64,000 nucleotides of DNA from Scytonema sp. UIC 10036. GTDB lineage: Bacteria > Cyanobacteriota > Cyanobacteriia > Cyanobacteriales > Nostocaceae. Below the pieces are notes generated by a model. That model ran no database searches. It saw only the letters and a list, made by a program, of their open reading frames with translations, and was not told where the DNA came from. Positions 48,051-56,892 of this stretch are shown piece after piece; the first letter of the stretch is position 1; every line of letters begins with the position of its first letter. Location of the stretch: NCBI RefSeq assembly GCF_009725235.1, contig NZ_WJFC01000040.1:13848-77847 (forward strand). The letters are read 5' to 3'. A program made the translations under genes and the position numbers.

Positions 48051-48200
48051 GCACTCGATATCCTGATGAAAACGGATTGGCACGGTTCCGGGTAACACCA
48101 CTGACGTTTTCAGTGAACTCTTCGAGACGTGTCAGCCCGCGATCGCTACCATAACTGTAGCTAGTCCCAGTTTCATCAGTAGATGCAATTTGGCCATCAA
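48051..48200 (-). pseudogene. TonB-dependent receptor plug-domain scrap
   Basis: About 50 codons read LTRLEEFTENVSGVTRNR...GYRVRG, like the beginning of a TonB receptor plug. They are fused in a different frame to the binding-protein remnant at about 48050. The chimera is a deletion scar. The stretch from 48200 to 48490 shows no recognisable gene. Confidence 0.55.
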
Positions 48201-48490
48201 GTCCTCACACCAAAGTTGTTCAAGCTTTAACAAACTCTTAATTTCCACAGATAACTGACGTTAACTGATGGAATTTGGTTTTGTTATACCTTTAACTTAA
48301 TACCATACTCTTTGGTAACAACAATCATTTGTCATAAAATATTGAAAATCTTCGCAATCTTTAGTTCCAAGCGAATCCGCTTTGTTACGTCCTTAGTGGA
48401 GTGATCGCTAAATGGGAAAAAAGTCAGATTGTGGGTTGTGAGAATTGCATCACTCATGTGGGAAAAGATTTTTGCGAATTGCGTTTTAAA

Positions 48491-48659
48491 ATAACTATGA
48501 TAACCGTGCTGGACAAAAAGCTCGATATAAAGGTGAAATTTTTCCATCTAACCAACCTGTCGGTAACTATGGAGAAAATTCATTTGAGTTTTTTCAAACG
48601 GATAGAGATAAAAATAGAAAAGGCATTATAGCTATAGATTTAATGAGGTGGGAATTATG
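48491..48659 (+). pseudogene. C-terminal fragment of a gene paired with the XRE-like regulator
   Basis: The frame YDNRAGQKARYKGEIFPSNQPVGNYGENSFEFFQTDRDKNRKGIIAIDLMRWEL (given in outline) looks coding. It is closed upstream by TAA at about 48488 and overlaps the ATG of the next gene with its stop (TTATGA). The tight overlap suggests a two-gene operon, perhaps toxin-antitoxin-like, whose first gene has lost its 5' part. The family is not recognised. Confidence 0.5.
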
Positions 48660-49172
48660 ATTAAAAATGAACATCAATATCAAGTTAGTCAGGAAAGGAT
48701 TGCTAAGTTGAAAAAATCTATAGCTACAATGGATAAAGATGAAGCAGCTATTCAGAAAGACTACACGCGGTACTTACAGAACCGAGGAGCCTTACAATGT
48801 CACATAGAACAGTTAGAAACTGAAATAGCTGAATACGAAATACTAATTAATTGTACAAAAAATCAACCAATTACAATTAAAGTAGAGTCTTTTCATAAAT
48901 TACCAGATACTTTAATCAAAGCTAGAATTGCTGCTAAAATTAGTATTGATGAACTGGCTGCAATGTTAGGTATTGAAAGCGCAAGAGTTTTGGAATACGA
49001 AAAAACTGATTATCAATGTGCTAGCTTTGTTGAAATCCTCGAAGTCATCACAGTATTAGGTGTAGAATTTGAAAATGCCACTGTACGTGTAGACTTTGAA
49101 GAAATAGAATATGTCAAGAAAGTTATTGAGAAATGGGATAAAGAAAAAGCAAGTGCAACGAGTAAAGTGTAA
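48657..49172 (+). CDS. Coiled-coil / XRE-type HTH protein
   Basis: This 171-residue protein has a helical coiled-coil N-terminal half (QVSQERIAKLKKSIATMDKDEAAIQKDY...HIEQLETEIAEYEILI). A helix-turn-helix follows (LIKARIAAKISIDELAAMLGIESARVLEYEKTDYQ, ~90-125), then an acidic tail. The ATG at 48657 has GAGGTG at a good distance and overlaps the stop of the preceding fragment. The architecture resembles antitoxin-type regulators with a preceding toxin gene; that partner is truncated here. Confidence 0.75.
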   Translation: MIKNEHQYQVSQERIAKLKKSIATMDKDEAAIQKDYTRYLQNRGALQCHIEQLETEIAEYEILINCTKNQPITIKVESFHKLPDTLIKARIAAKISIDELAAMLGIESARVLEYEKTDYQCASFVEILEVITVLGVEFENATVRVDFEEIEYVKKVIEKWDKEKASATSKV

Positions 49173-49188
49173 TAACCCAAGTAGCTAG

Positions 49189-49680
49189 TTAGAAATCGAG
49201 CGATAAGCGAAGCATAACGGCTAAAACCGTATCGCAAGATGTCATTGCAGTATCGTTATAGTAATACCTTGTGCTGAAGAGATTCTTGAAATTTAGCCCG
49301 ACTCTAAAGTTATCTTGACGGTAGAACAAAGCTGCATCCACCTTCAATACTGCGTAGGTTTTGCATAAAAACACGCAATTACGTAGGTTGGGGAGCCAGC
49401 CCTGAACCGTGTGCGTGGCGCGAATGCGCCATAGGAGGGTTTCCCTCCGCACCTTTACTGGCGTTTGAGGAACGAAACCCAACATTTATCGGCATTTGTT
49501 GGGTTTCGCACACGGGTTTTCCCAACCTACAATTTCTCTCAGCCCTTGCAGTATTGCATCCACCTTGAGATAAGAAGGGATCTCGAAGGTATTGGGGAGC
49601 CTAGCATCAACTTCTCCTGTATATGTCAGCCCCAAGCCAAATCCTAACGACATCTTTTGGTTTGAATTCCAGCAAATCAA
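49189..49680 (-). pseudogene. TonB-dependent receptor C-terminal remnant, split by a MITE
   Basis: On the minus strand MSLGFGLGLTYTGEVDARLPNTFEIPSYLKVDA runs into the repeat element at 49345-49556. It resumes beyond as KVDAALFYRQDNFRVGLNFKNLFSTRYYYND...LRLSLDF. These are the last beta strands of a siderophore-type receptor, ending in the typical terminal Phe. The N-terminal ~600 residues are missing. Together with the plug scrap at 48051-48200, this is the wreck of one or two receptors next to the Nik/Opp-type permeases. Confidence 0.82.
49345..49556. mobile_element. MITE with 10-bp target duplication (inside TonB remnant)
   Basis: The 212-bp element starts CAATACTGC and ends GCAGTATTG, so its ends are exact inverted repeats. 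It is flanked by the direct repeat CATCCACCTT (49335-49344 and 49557-49566). The interior contains the GTAGGTTGGG...CCCAACCTAC and GAAACCCAACA palindromes. It encodes nothing. Confidence 0.85.
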
Positions 49681-49816
49681 TAAAATCCCAGGTCTCTCGA
49701 CAGAGATTTTCTGAGAAAAATATGAAGTTATGTAAAATTATGAGATAAAAATGAAAAGATTATGAGATAAAAATGAAAGAAATCTTCAAAAAAAATTAAT
49801 AATAGGAGTCTTACAG

Positions 49817-50884
49817 ATGAACGAAATCATTCAACAGACTCGCACGAACGCGATATTGAAGCGTTGGGAGTACTTTTGTAACTGGATTACCAGCGTGGAT
49901 AACCGAATTTACATCGGTTGGTTTGGGGTGCTGATGATTCCTACTTTGTTGGCAGCTGCTATTTGTTTTATCCTTGCCTTTACCGTTGCACCTCCTGTAG
50001 ATATGGATGGAATTCGGGAACCAATAGCAGGCTCAATCTTAGGTGGTAACAACATCATCACAGCGGCTGTCATACCGACCTCTGCTGCGGTGGGGCTGCA
50101 TTTCTATCCGCTTTGGGAAGCCGGGAATATTGATGAATGGCTTTATAACGGTGGTTCTTACCAGTTAATTGTGTTGCACTTTCTCTTGGGTACTTGGTGC
50201 TATTTGGGTCGGATGTGGGAACTAAGTTATCAGCTAGGAATGCGTCCTTGGGTTCCTGTGGCTTTTTCTGCTCCTGTTGCGGCTGCAACTGCCATTTTTC
50301 TTATCTATCCCATCGGTCAAGGTAGTTTTTCTGAGGGAATGCCTTTAGGAATTACTGGGACTTTCCACTTTATGCTTGCTTTCCAAGCTGAACACAATAT
50401 CCTGATGCATCCTTTTCATATGTTGGGTGTTGCTGGTGTCTTTGGTGGTTCTTTGCTAAGTACGTTACATGGTTCTTTAGTAACATCGAGTTTAGTACGA
50501 GAGACAGACGACATAGAATCTGCTAATGCTGGCTACAAGTTTGGTCAGGAGGCAGAAACCTACAATCTGTTTGCCAGTCATGCTGCTTTTTTTGGACGCT
50601 TAACCTTTCGTAGCTTGGCTGTAAGTAGTAAACGTACTATCCATATTTGGTTGGTACTGCTACCGACTATTGGAATTTGGTTTACAGCACTGGGTGTAAG
50701 TACAATGGCGTTTAACTTGAATGGATTCAATTTTAATCAATCAGTTTTGGATGGAGTTGGTCATGTTATTCCTACGAATGCAGATTTAATCAATCGCGCT
50801 AATTTAGGAATTCAGGCAATGCATTCACCGAATGCTCACAATTTTCCTCTGCTACTAGCTAACGTTGATGTTGATCGAGGCTAG
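49817..50884 (+). CDS. psbA: Divergent ('rogue') photosystem II D1 protein
   Basis: This 355-residue five-helix reaction-centre protein keeps the P680 and iron ligands (His198, His215, His272 in canonical numbering) and TyrZ161/His190. Three Mn4CaO5 ligands are altered: Asp170 is Glu (SFSEGMP), Glu333 is Ser and Asp342 is Leu ([14 protein letters not shown]). The pheophytin-side residue 130 is Met (GRMWELS). In the QB pocket Ser264 is Ala and Phe265 is Val. This is the signature of rogue or sentinel D1 variants (PsbA4 type), thought to form photosystem II without water oxidation. AGGAG lies 9 bases before the ATG. Confidence 0.95.
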   Translation: MNEIIQQTRTNAILKRWEYFCNWITSVDNRIYIGWFGVLMIPTLLAAAICFILAFTVAPPVDMDGIREPIAGSILGGNNIITAAVIPTSAAVGLHFYPLWEAGNIDEWLYNGGSYQLIVLHFLLGTWCYLGRMWELSYQLGMRPWVPVAFSAPVAAATAIFLIYPIGQGSFSEGMPLGITGTFHFMLAFQAEHNILMHPFHMLGVAGVFGGSLLSTLHGSLVTSSLVRETDDIESANAGYKFGQEAETYNLFASHAAFFGRLTFRSLAVSSKRTIHIWLVLLPTIGIWFTALGVSTMAFNLNGFNFNQSVLDGVGHVIPTNADLINRANLGIQAMHSPNAHNFPLLLANVDVDRG

Positions 50885-50915
50885 AGTTTCCAACTCTGCT
50901 GTCAATAGTTAAGTT

Positions 50916-51356
50916 TTACCTTTCCATCTCCCAACAGCCTACTTTTTTAGGGCGAAGGTCTACCTCCCTTCCATTGTTCTGTTCCAACAATGTCCATGCC
51001 CCTTTTTCTACTAATATCTTTATTTGTTGGGTAACGCTTATGCGCTCTACCCCTACTACAATTTCCTCGCGCAAATATTCCCAAATTTGTCGAATTTCAG
51101 TTCGGAATTCTTGGCGGTCAATTGCGGCTTGCTGTCTTTCTTGTGCTGCTTGCTCGGCTAAAGAATCTACTCGTGTTGCAACGGTATTAACGTTACCCGT
51201 TAGTGTATCTACTCTTTCGGTTAACTGCTGGATTTTCGCTACTAATACATTAACAGTGCCTTCGTGGGCGAGTAATGTTTCGCCAACGTTGGCAAATAGA
51301 GTTTCTAGGCGGCTAAGTCGTTCCTCAATGCTTGGTGGTTGTCCTACGTTGGTCAT
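50916..51356 (-). CDS. Coiled-coil hypothetical protein
   Basis: This is a 146-residue protein. Residues ~10-85 form a heptad coiled coil (IEERLSRLETLFANVGETLLAHEGTVNVLVAKIQQLTERVDTL, in parts), followed by EFRTEIRQIWEYLRE. The ATG at 51356 has GAAGGA upstream and replaces a much longer frame start at 51500 that would overlap the next gene. Such Val/Leu/Thr-rich coiled-coil proteins are common and uncharacterised in cyanobacteria. It follows the membrane protein gene at 51382-51789 by 25 bases. Confidence 0.7.
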   Translation of the reverse strand: MTNVGQPPSIEERLSRLETLFANVGETLLAHEGTVNVLVAKIQQLTERVDTLTGNVNTVATRVDSLAEQAAQERQQAAIDRQEFRTEIRQIWEYLREEIVVGVERISVTQQIKILVEKGAWTLLEQNNGREVDLRPKKVGCWEMER

Positions 51357-51381
51357 TTGTCCTTCTTTGGCACGCACTTTA

Positions 51382-51789
51382 TCATACAGAGCGATCTTTC
51401 CGAATACGCTCTTCAATATCCTCCAGTGTTTGTAACACCAAACGTTTGGCTTGCAGCCGCCAGCCCCACTTTTGTACTCGGATTGCGATCGCTGTACCAA
51501 CTACAGTGGCAATCAAGTCCAACGGTTGCATAAAAGAAATTCCTAACAGCAGTCCCAGACCCGCAATTCCCCAGAAAGGTAGCGCTACAGCCTGACGTTG
51601 CGTTTCCACTAGTTGAGATATTGGATCGGAGGGCATTTCAGCAAGCAGCGCTTTTTTGACCTCTTGTTGTTCTTTTGCGGAAACTGAAAGACCAATCTTT
51701 TGCCGAAGCTTTTCAATTTTACGGGCATCGGTACTGTACTGCGTCAGTTCATCCTCTGCCATAAGAATTAAGCGTTCATACTGTCCCAT
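51382..51789 (-). CDS. Small membrane protein, hypothetical
   Basis: This 135-residue protein has charged N-terminal helices (MGQYERLILMAEDELTQYSTDARKIEKLRQKIGL, in parts). Two adjacent hydrophobic segments follow (LPFWGIAGLGLLLGISF and DLIATVVGTAIAIRV), with a basic amphipathic tail. The start ATG at 51789 lies about 140 bases from the divergent petJ operator. I do not recognise the family. It is probably cotranscribed with the coiled-coil gene downstream. Confidence 0.68.
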   Translation of the reverse strand: MGQYERLILMAEDELTQYSTDARKIEKLRQKIGLSVSAKEQQEVKKALLAEMPSDPISQLVETQRQAVALPFWGIAGLGLLLGISFMQPLDLIATVVGTAIAIRVQKWGWRLQAKRLVLQTLEDIEERIRKDRSV

Positions 51790-51929
51790 TGATTGCTAAG
51801 TGCCTTAAATAATGCATCTAAAGTTCTCTCACAACAAATTTTAAACCGAAACAGACATTTCCGATACATTACGAAAAGGTCACTTTTTAGTAGCTTGTTA
51901 TTGTACTTTTCTTGCAACAACAAGCAAAC

Positions 51930-51950
51930 TTTGACAGATTGTCTTTTGAC
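51930..51950 (+). promoter_or_regulatory. petJ copy 2 operator-promoter (21-bp dyad)
   Basis: It reads TTTGACAGATTGTC followed by TTTTGAC, 20/21 identical to the site of petJ copy 1 and exactly 70 bases from the start codon. TTTGAC as -35 and GACAAT as -10 have an 18-base spacer, conserved in both copies. The sequence around it has otherwise diverged. Confidence 0.8.
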
Positions 51951-52020
51951 GGCACAAACCAGGAGCCGGACAATTATAAAGGATTTTCTAGAATGAGCCT
52001 TTTTGTAGAGGAGACAAAGG

Positions 52021-52359
52021 ATGAAAAAAGTTGTTTCAGTGCTGTTGCTGGCTACAGCAATATTGACTTTTGCTTTTAACCGTCCTGCTTTGGCATCTGA
52101 TGCTGTGAAAGGAGCCAAAATTTTTAACGCCAATTGTGCCTCTTGTCATGCGGGTGGTAAGAACTTAGTTCAAGCTCAGAAAAGCCTGAAGAAAGATGCG
52201 CTAGACAAGTACGCAATGAACTCATCTGAAGCCATCATTGCTCAAGTGACAAACGGTAAAAATGCAATGCCTGCCTTCAAAGGTCGTTTAAAACCCGAGC
52301 AAATTGAAGATGTAGCAGCATATGTGCTGGACGAAGCTAATAATAAGGACTGGAAGTAA
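52021..52359 (+). CDS. petJ: Cytochrome c6 (copy 2)
   Basis: This is a 112-residue soluble c-type cytochrome with the same layout as copy 1: signal peptide ([18 protein letters not shown]...ALA), CASCH haem site, axial Met in [15 protein letters not shown] and a C-terminal helix. Only about a dozen residues differ, mostly in the signal peptide. A GGAG lies 7 bases upstream. It is followed by a TPR gene, as is copy 1. Two nearly equal copies with the same operator point to a relatively recent duplication of the petJ-TPR module. Confidence 0.97.
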   Translation: MKKVVSVLLLATAILTFAFNRPALASDAVKGAKIFNANCASCHAGGKNLVQAQKSLKKDALDKYAMNSSEAIIAQVTNGKNAMPAFKGRLKPEQIEDVAAYVLDEANNKDWK

Positions 52360-52403
52360 AGTCTACATAGCTATCGTGAACTGCTTGCACTAGAACGTAT
52401 CAA

Positions 52404-52488
52404 AATGGGCAAGGGGCATTGGGTATTGGGTTTTTCCCTGACCCCTACCCCTGACCCTAACCTCACCCCTAACCCCTAACCCCAGACA
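52404..52488. repeat. CCCCTAA/CCCCTGA heptamer tandem repeats
   Basis: This is a run of CCCCTGA, CCCCTAC and CCCCTAA units between petJ copy 2 and its TPR gene. The equivalent gap behind petJ copy 1 has no such tract, so the repeat was gained after duplication. Confidence 0.8.
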
Positions 52489-52494
52489 TTGCTT

Positions 52495-53424
52495 ATGAAT
52501 CGCTGCTTTCGATTCATGCTCAATTTCAGTATTGCTGTTGCACTCGCCTGTCTTTGTTTTACTTTGCCTGCATACTCATCACCCGCTCCTAATACCCAAA
52601 TGACAGCAAGTGATTTCTTTAAGTTAGGTCTAGAAAAGATGCTCAACAGCAATTACCGCCTAGCTGTTAAGGATTTTACAGAGGCTATTCAACTCAGAAG
52701 TAATTTTACCGCTGCCTATAGCAATCGATGCCTTGCGTATTTTCAGTTAGAGGATTATCAGAATGCCCTCGCCGATTGCGATCGCGCAATAAAGTTGGCA
52801 CCTAACAATGCCGAACCATATCTAAATCGGGGACTAGCACACTACAGACTCGGACATTATCAAGCGGCGATAGCTGACAACGATCGAGCGATCGCGCTTA
52901 AACCCAACAACTTTAAAGCCTACTACAATCGAGGGGTAGCCAATGCCATGTTGGGGAATTACCAACAGGCAATATCCGATTACAATTTGGCGTTAACTCA
53001 GATTCCTCAGACATCCAATCTACTTTTAGCTGAAATCTATAACGATCGCGGACTGGCTCATTTTCAGTTGTTAAACTTACAAACCGCTTTGCTTGACTTC
53101 TCAACAGCACTTCGTCTCAATCCCAATAACTACAGAGCTTACTACAATCGAGGTTGCGTTTGTGGTCGAAGTGGGGATAACAGGAGTGCGATCGCTAATT
53201 TTACGGCATCACTCAAGCTACAACCAAACAACGCCCATGCTCATTTCAATCGAGGCGTTGCTTATCACTTGCTTGGTTACAAACAAGCAGCAATTACAGA
53301 CTTACGAAAGGCGGCTGATAACTTTGCTTTTAATAAAGAAACCGCAGCATACGAAAAAACTCTGGATTTTCTTGAGAATATACGGCAACAACTTTCATTT
53401 TTTTCAGAAATTGCTCTTCTATGA
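52495..53424 (+). CDS. Secreted/periplasmic TPR-repeat protein (petJ-linked, copy 2)
   Basis: This 309-residue paralogue of the protein at 17853-18782 has the same length and the same repeat order. A signal segment (FMLNFSIAVALACLCFTLPAYSSP, in parts) precedes TASDFFKLGLEKM and seven TPR units (YRLAVKDFTEAIQ; YQNALADCDRAIK; YQAAIADNDRAIAL; YQQAISDYNLALTQ; LQTALLDFSTALRL; NRSAIANFTASLKL; YKQAAITDLRKAA). The ATG at 52495 mirrors the other copy (ATTGCTTATGAATCG in both). Conservation of the pair in two places supports a shared function with cytochrome c6. Confidence 0.86.
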   Translation: MNRCFRFMLNFSIAVALACLCFTLPAYSSPAPNTQMTASDFFKLGLEKMLNSNYRLAVKDFTEAIQLRSNFTAAYSNRCLAYFQLEDYQNALADCDRAIKLAPNNAEPYLNRGLAHYRLGHYQAAIADNDRAIALKPNNFKAYYNRGVANAMLGNYQQAISDYNLALTQIPQTSNLLLAEIYNDRGLAHFQLLNLQTALLDFSTALRLNPNNYRAYYNRGCVCGRSGDNRSAIANFTASLKLQPNNAHAHFNRGVAYHLLGYKQAAITDLRKAADNFAFNKETAAYEKTLDFLENIRQQLSFFSEIALL

Positions 53425-53452
53425 AGAAAAAGCATCCTGATACTCTCTCGTT

Positions 53453-53573
53453 CTCTCGTTCCCAGGCTCTGCCTGGGAATGCCTTAAGGGAGGCTCCGCC
53501 TCCTGTACTCTACCACAGAGTGCGAGGCAGAGCCTCGCAGCCTGCATTCCCAGGTTTTACCTGGGAACGAGAG
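53453..53573. repeat. REP-like palindromic element (CTCGTTCCCAGGC type), copy 2
   Basis: The outer arms CTCTCGTTCCCAGG and CCTGGGAACGAGAG enclose small palindromes (GAGGCTCCGCCTC; GAGGCAGAGCCTC). It has the same plan as 4248-4399. It starts 30 bases after the TPR gene. Confidence 0.85.
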
Positions 53574-53735
53574 CGGGGCTCTGTCCACCTACCCATCAAA
53601 ACTTTTGCGATGAACCGCTAGGAAATACGTAACAAGAAAACAAAAGACTGAGGTGGTGATTTTGCTCTTTGGATTGGGCATCCTAAGTTGAAAGGAACTT
53701 ACTTCCTGTATAGTCACACAACTATATATAAGGTT

Positions 53736-54542
53736 ATGAGATTAACTTCAACTTCCATTGCAGTTTTGAGTGCGATCGCTGTTCTAGTCAATATTCCTCA
53801 AGTTTATGCCCAAACACCACCACCTATAGAAAGCCCTCAAGGGAATGCCAGTGATTTGCTAAATCTTGGACTGGAAAAATCTAATGCAGGAGACTTGCAA
53901 GGAGCATTGGCAGATTATACCCAAGCAATCCGCCTCAATCCCCGCTATTCCCTAGCATACTACAACAGAGCTATAACGTATTACGATTTAGGAAATAAAG
54001 AAGCAGCGCTTGCTGACTATAACAAGGCAATTCAAGCCAACGAAAACTGGGGTAAGGGAGCGATTGCTGACGCTTATATTAACCGAGGACAACTACGGGA
54101 TGAGATGGGTAATTATCAAGGAGCAGTAGCAGATTATAACCAAGCAATCCGTATAAATCCTCAAGACTCTGAAGTATACTACAACAGAGGTATTGTCCAG
54201 CAAAACATGGGGGATACAAAAGCAGCAATTGCTGATTACACAAAGGCAATTCAAGTCAATAATTGGACAGATAAAGGACCTCACTCTGCATATCTCAATC
54301 GAGGAAATGTCAAATTGCAGATGCGCGATCGCCAAGGAGCACTAAAAGATTACAACCAAGCGATCGCTCTGAAAACAGACTATGCCCTAGCTTATAAAAA
54401 TCGGGGAATTCTTTACTTAAACACAAAGAAGACACAGCAGGGAATCCAAGATTTACAAAAAGCAGCAGAATTGTTTCAGCAACAGGGTCATCAAAATAGG
54501 TATGACCAAGTTGTTCAAATCCTTAAAGAAATTCAGAGGTAA
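53736..54542 (+). CDS. Secreted TPR-repeat protein
   Basis: This 268-residue protein has a signal peptide (RLTSTSIAVLSAIAVLVNIPQVYAQ, in parts). About five TPR units follow (LQGALADYTQAIRLNP; KEAALADYNKAIQANE; YQGAVADYNQAIRINP; TKAAIADYTKAIQVN; RQGALKDYNQAIAL) and a final helix (QQGIQDLQKAAELF). The ATG at 53736 is used; a TTG at 53688 would add an unlikely leader. It is more distant from the two petJ-linked TPR proteins than they are from each other. The function is not known. Confidence 0.84.
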   Translation: MRLTSTSIAVLSAIAVLVNIPQVYAQTPPPIESPQGNASDLLNLGLEKSNAGDLQGALADYTQAIRLNPRYSLAYYNRAITYYDLGNKEAALADYNKAIQANENWGKGAIADAYINRGQLRDEMGNYQGAVADYNQAIRINPQDSEVYYNRGIVQQNMGDTKAAIADYTKAIQVNNWTDKGPHSAYLNRGNVKLQMRDRQGALKDYNQAIALKTDYALAYKNRGILYLNTKKTQQGIQDLQKAAELFQQQGHQNRYDQVVQILKEIQR

Positions 54543-54834
54543 TGCTATTTTGGATTTTAGATTTTAGATTTTGGATTGAAAAAGCCTTGTAGGACTTCAT
54601 TTCACTCAACTGTCCGTCGCATACCGCACGTTCGATATTGGTGGGCTTTAGCCCTACCTACACATAACTTTGTAATTTACTGAATGTATCTTATCAAATA
54701 GCTCACCCAATTGTAGGAGGGCAGCAAAAAGTTTATTGGTTTATCTTAGAGTTATCAACCCAACACAAGAGGGGTTGAAATGCTGTTTCTACGTTATGGC
54801 AGTTATGCCATAATAACTGCTGCCTCTCCATTCT

Positions 54835-55140
54835 ATGAAAATCAAAGCTTTATTATACTTAGTGCCTTTTGTGCTAGCCGGACAAACTTCTGCTTATGCC
54901 GTCCAAGTAAACCCTCGTCTGACTCCAACACAAATTCAACGTTTTTCTCGTGACCTAGTTCCCTACAACTCTCAAGACTTTTTTAATAAAGGGCAGGATT
55001 TGATAGAGAGAGAAATTCAAATTCTTAGAAAAAGACAAACTTCCCCAAAAGAACCTGTTCTGAAAGTCAATCCGCAACCTCAGATAGAAGAAAAACTGAC
55101 ACCTCGTAAAAACAGTCCTGGTGTTTTGCCTAAGAAATAG
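54835..55140 (+). CDS. Small secreted hypothetical protein
   Basis: This 101-residue protein has a clear signal peptide (KIKALLYLVPFVLAGQTSAYA) followed by a polar, Pro/Lys-rich mature part (RKRQTSPKEPVLKVNPQPQ). No domain is recognised. There is no strong ribosome-binding site before the ATG. The 290 bases upstream contain TTTTAGA-type heptamers (54550-54580) but no gene. Confidence 0.6.
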   Translation: MKIKALLYLVPFVLAGQTSAYAVQVNPRLTPTQIQRFSRDLVPYNSQDFFNKGQDLIEREIQILRKRQTSPKEPVLKVNPQPQIEEKLTPRKNSPGVLPKK

Positions 55141-55259
55141 CGCTCGTTATCGATTGACATCTCTTTTGTCAGATGCATTTGTTATAAATTTCTTCTAAAT
55201 TACTGAGTAATATGTGAAATTTAAACCTGCTTGAGCGATCGAGTAAGGAGTCGTAACAA

Positions 55260-55652
55260 TTTCCTTGGGTGGATCATGCTTTGGATGTCGTCTCTACACC
55301 GACTGCGATCGCAGTTGGAACTTTCATCACCAAAGCTTTGGTTCACGATACCACGACTCCTCTATTAGAATGGACAGTCGCAGTTGTTGCCGGTGGTGGC
55401 GCTGCAGGAATTATCCAGACTTTCATGGGAATGACTCGTTTATCGTCAACAGCACTCACGGGAGGTTTCGGTAATGGTGTTGTTTCCACAATAGAGGCTT
55501 TAGGAGCAATCGTGCTCTCAGCCCTAGCAATCTTTGTTCCTCTTTTCGCCATGAGTCTAGTTGTCGTTTTACTGATTTTCATGTTAAGTAAAGGTATACA
55601 ACTTCTAGCAACCAGACGGCAACTTTTTCAGCGATCGCCCGAAAATAAATAA
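55260..55652 (+). pseudogene. DUF4126 membrane protein, C-terminal part only
   Basis: From the codons for FPWVDHALDVVSTPTAIAVGTF the frame follows the second half of DUF4126 proteins (EWTVAVVAGGGAAGIIQTFMG; TGGFGNGVVSTIEALGAIVLSALAIFVPLF; LIFML, in parts), with about three membrane spans. The N-terminal ~70 residues of the family are absent, and an in-frame TAA precedes at 55254. A shortened product from GTG 55269 (127 residues) is possible, but truncation is more likely. Confidence 0.72.
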
Positions 55653-55734
55653 TTCTGACTGGTTCGTAGTTGCGCTGTCTTCGCATGTATCCCAACTCCG
55701 AACCGATTGTATTATTCCTTACCATTGCCTCACT

Positions 55735-56646
55735 TCAAGGAATATCTTCAGGCACAATTGTCATCATCATTTCCTTACTAATTCCAGAAAGCTTGACAAG
55801 CCTGTTAGCTTGCCTTTCAACAGTTTTTTCAAATATATTTCTCACCAGTCTTCCGTTACCAAATTTACTATCTCTACTCCTATATAAATAAGTAAATTTA
55901 TTAAGTAATGTATCCTTAGATTTTTCTGACAGCAGAAAATGATTGCGATCGCAAATTTTTTCAAATATAGTTAGCAATTCGTTTGGCTTATAATCATCAA
56001 AGTAAAAATACTTATTGAATCTAGACTTTAGCCCAGGATTAGCGTCCATGAATCTTGACATCTCGTCATTGTAACCAGCAACGATCACCACTAGTCTGTC
56101 TCTATAATCCTCCATTCGTTTCAGTAAAGTATCGATAGCTTCTTGTCCAAAATCATTCTTAGGGTCTTTTGGCTTTAGTGCATAAGCTTCATCTATAAAC
56201 AGTACGCCATCTAACGCCGCCTCGACAAGTTCATCTACTTTTTTTGCTGTCTGCCCAACATATCCTGCAATTAAGCCTGCTCTATCCGTTTCAATAACAT
56301 GACCTTTAGATAGTATCCCTAGTTGTTTGTATATCTCACCCATCAGGCGAGCAACTGTTGTCTTACCTGTTCCGGGAGGCCCGCAAAATACAGAATGCAA
56401 TGTAATATAAATATTCGCAAGCCCTTTTTCTTGACGAAGCTTCTGTATTTGAAGGAAATTGATAAGAGTATTAATCTCATCTTTTATATTCTGCATTCCT
56501 ACGAGATTATTGAGTGTGTCCAGAGTCATCTCTAAATTCTCTGGATAAAGATTAGCTTGACTGCTATAACTCACGTTTCCAGAGCGCTTTAACTCTGCTT
56601 TCATGCGTAGCAACTCAGCTTCTATTTCATCATCCCAAAAAGACAT
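55735..56646 (-). CDS. CbbX/SpoVK-like AAA+ ATPase
   Basis: This 303-residue AAA+ protein has a short acidic N-terminal region followed by LVGMQNIKDEINTLINFLQIQKLRQEKGL, as in CbbX and SpoVK. The motifs are Walker A CGPPGTGKTTVARLMG, the pore-loop region GYVGQTAKKVDELVEAA, Walker B GVLFIDEAYALKP, sensor-1 VIVAGYNDEM and the arginine region GLKSRFNKYFYF. The ATG at 56646 has GAGG 9 bases upstream and is preferred to one three codons earlier. True CbbX activates red-type Rubisco, which cyanobacteria lack, so the client is unknown. Confidence 0.87.
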   Translation of the reverse strand: MSFWDDEIEAELLRMKAELKRSGNVSYSSQANLYPENLEMTLDTLNNLVGMQNIKDEINTLINFLQIQKLRQEKGLANIYITLHSVFCGPPGTGKTTVARLMGEIYKQLGILSKGHVIETDRAGLIAGYVGQTAKKVDELVEAALDGVLFIDEAYALKPKDPKNDFGQEAIDTLLKRMEDYRDRLVVIVAGYNDEMSRFMDANPGLKSRFNKYFYFDDYKPNELLTIFEKICDRNHFLLSEKSKDTLLNKFTYLYRSRDSKFGNGRLVRNIFEKTVERQANRLVKLSGISKEMMMTIVPEDIP

Positions 56647-56892
56647 ATTTAACATCCTCTACAATTTAAAGGTATGCAATACCAATTGAATCTGAAATTA
56701 CACACCTTACTTAAGCCATCATAATCTCGAATATATTGTAGAGCAATTCGTGTTGATGTCCTCATTTAAGCGGTAAGCTAACACGTAACTATTTATTCAG
56801 TGTTGTCAGCTATATTCTTAGAAAAAGAGCAGCGATCGCAAGCTTTACGAACGATCGCTGCCTAATTTCAGAACCTACGACAAAAACCTTGT

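Noticed and set aside
49817..50884. Chlorophyll f synthase (ChlF, super-rogue D1)
   Set aside because: TyrZ, His190 and the general D1 lumenal architecture are kept and the protein is close to D1 length and sequence. The pattern fits rogue/PsbA4 better, and no far-red gene cluster is nearby.
55735..56646. Functional Rubisco activase CbbX
   Set aside because: CbbX serves red-type Rubisco, whereas cyanobacteria have the green type and no cbb genes are adjacent. It was kept as a CbbX/SpoVK-like ATPase.
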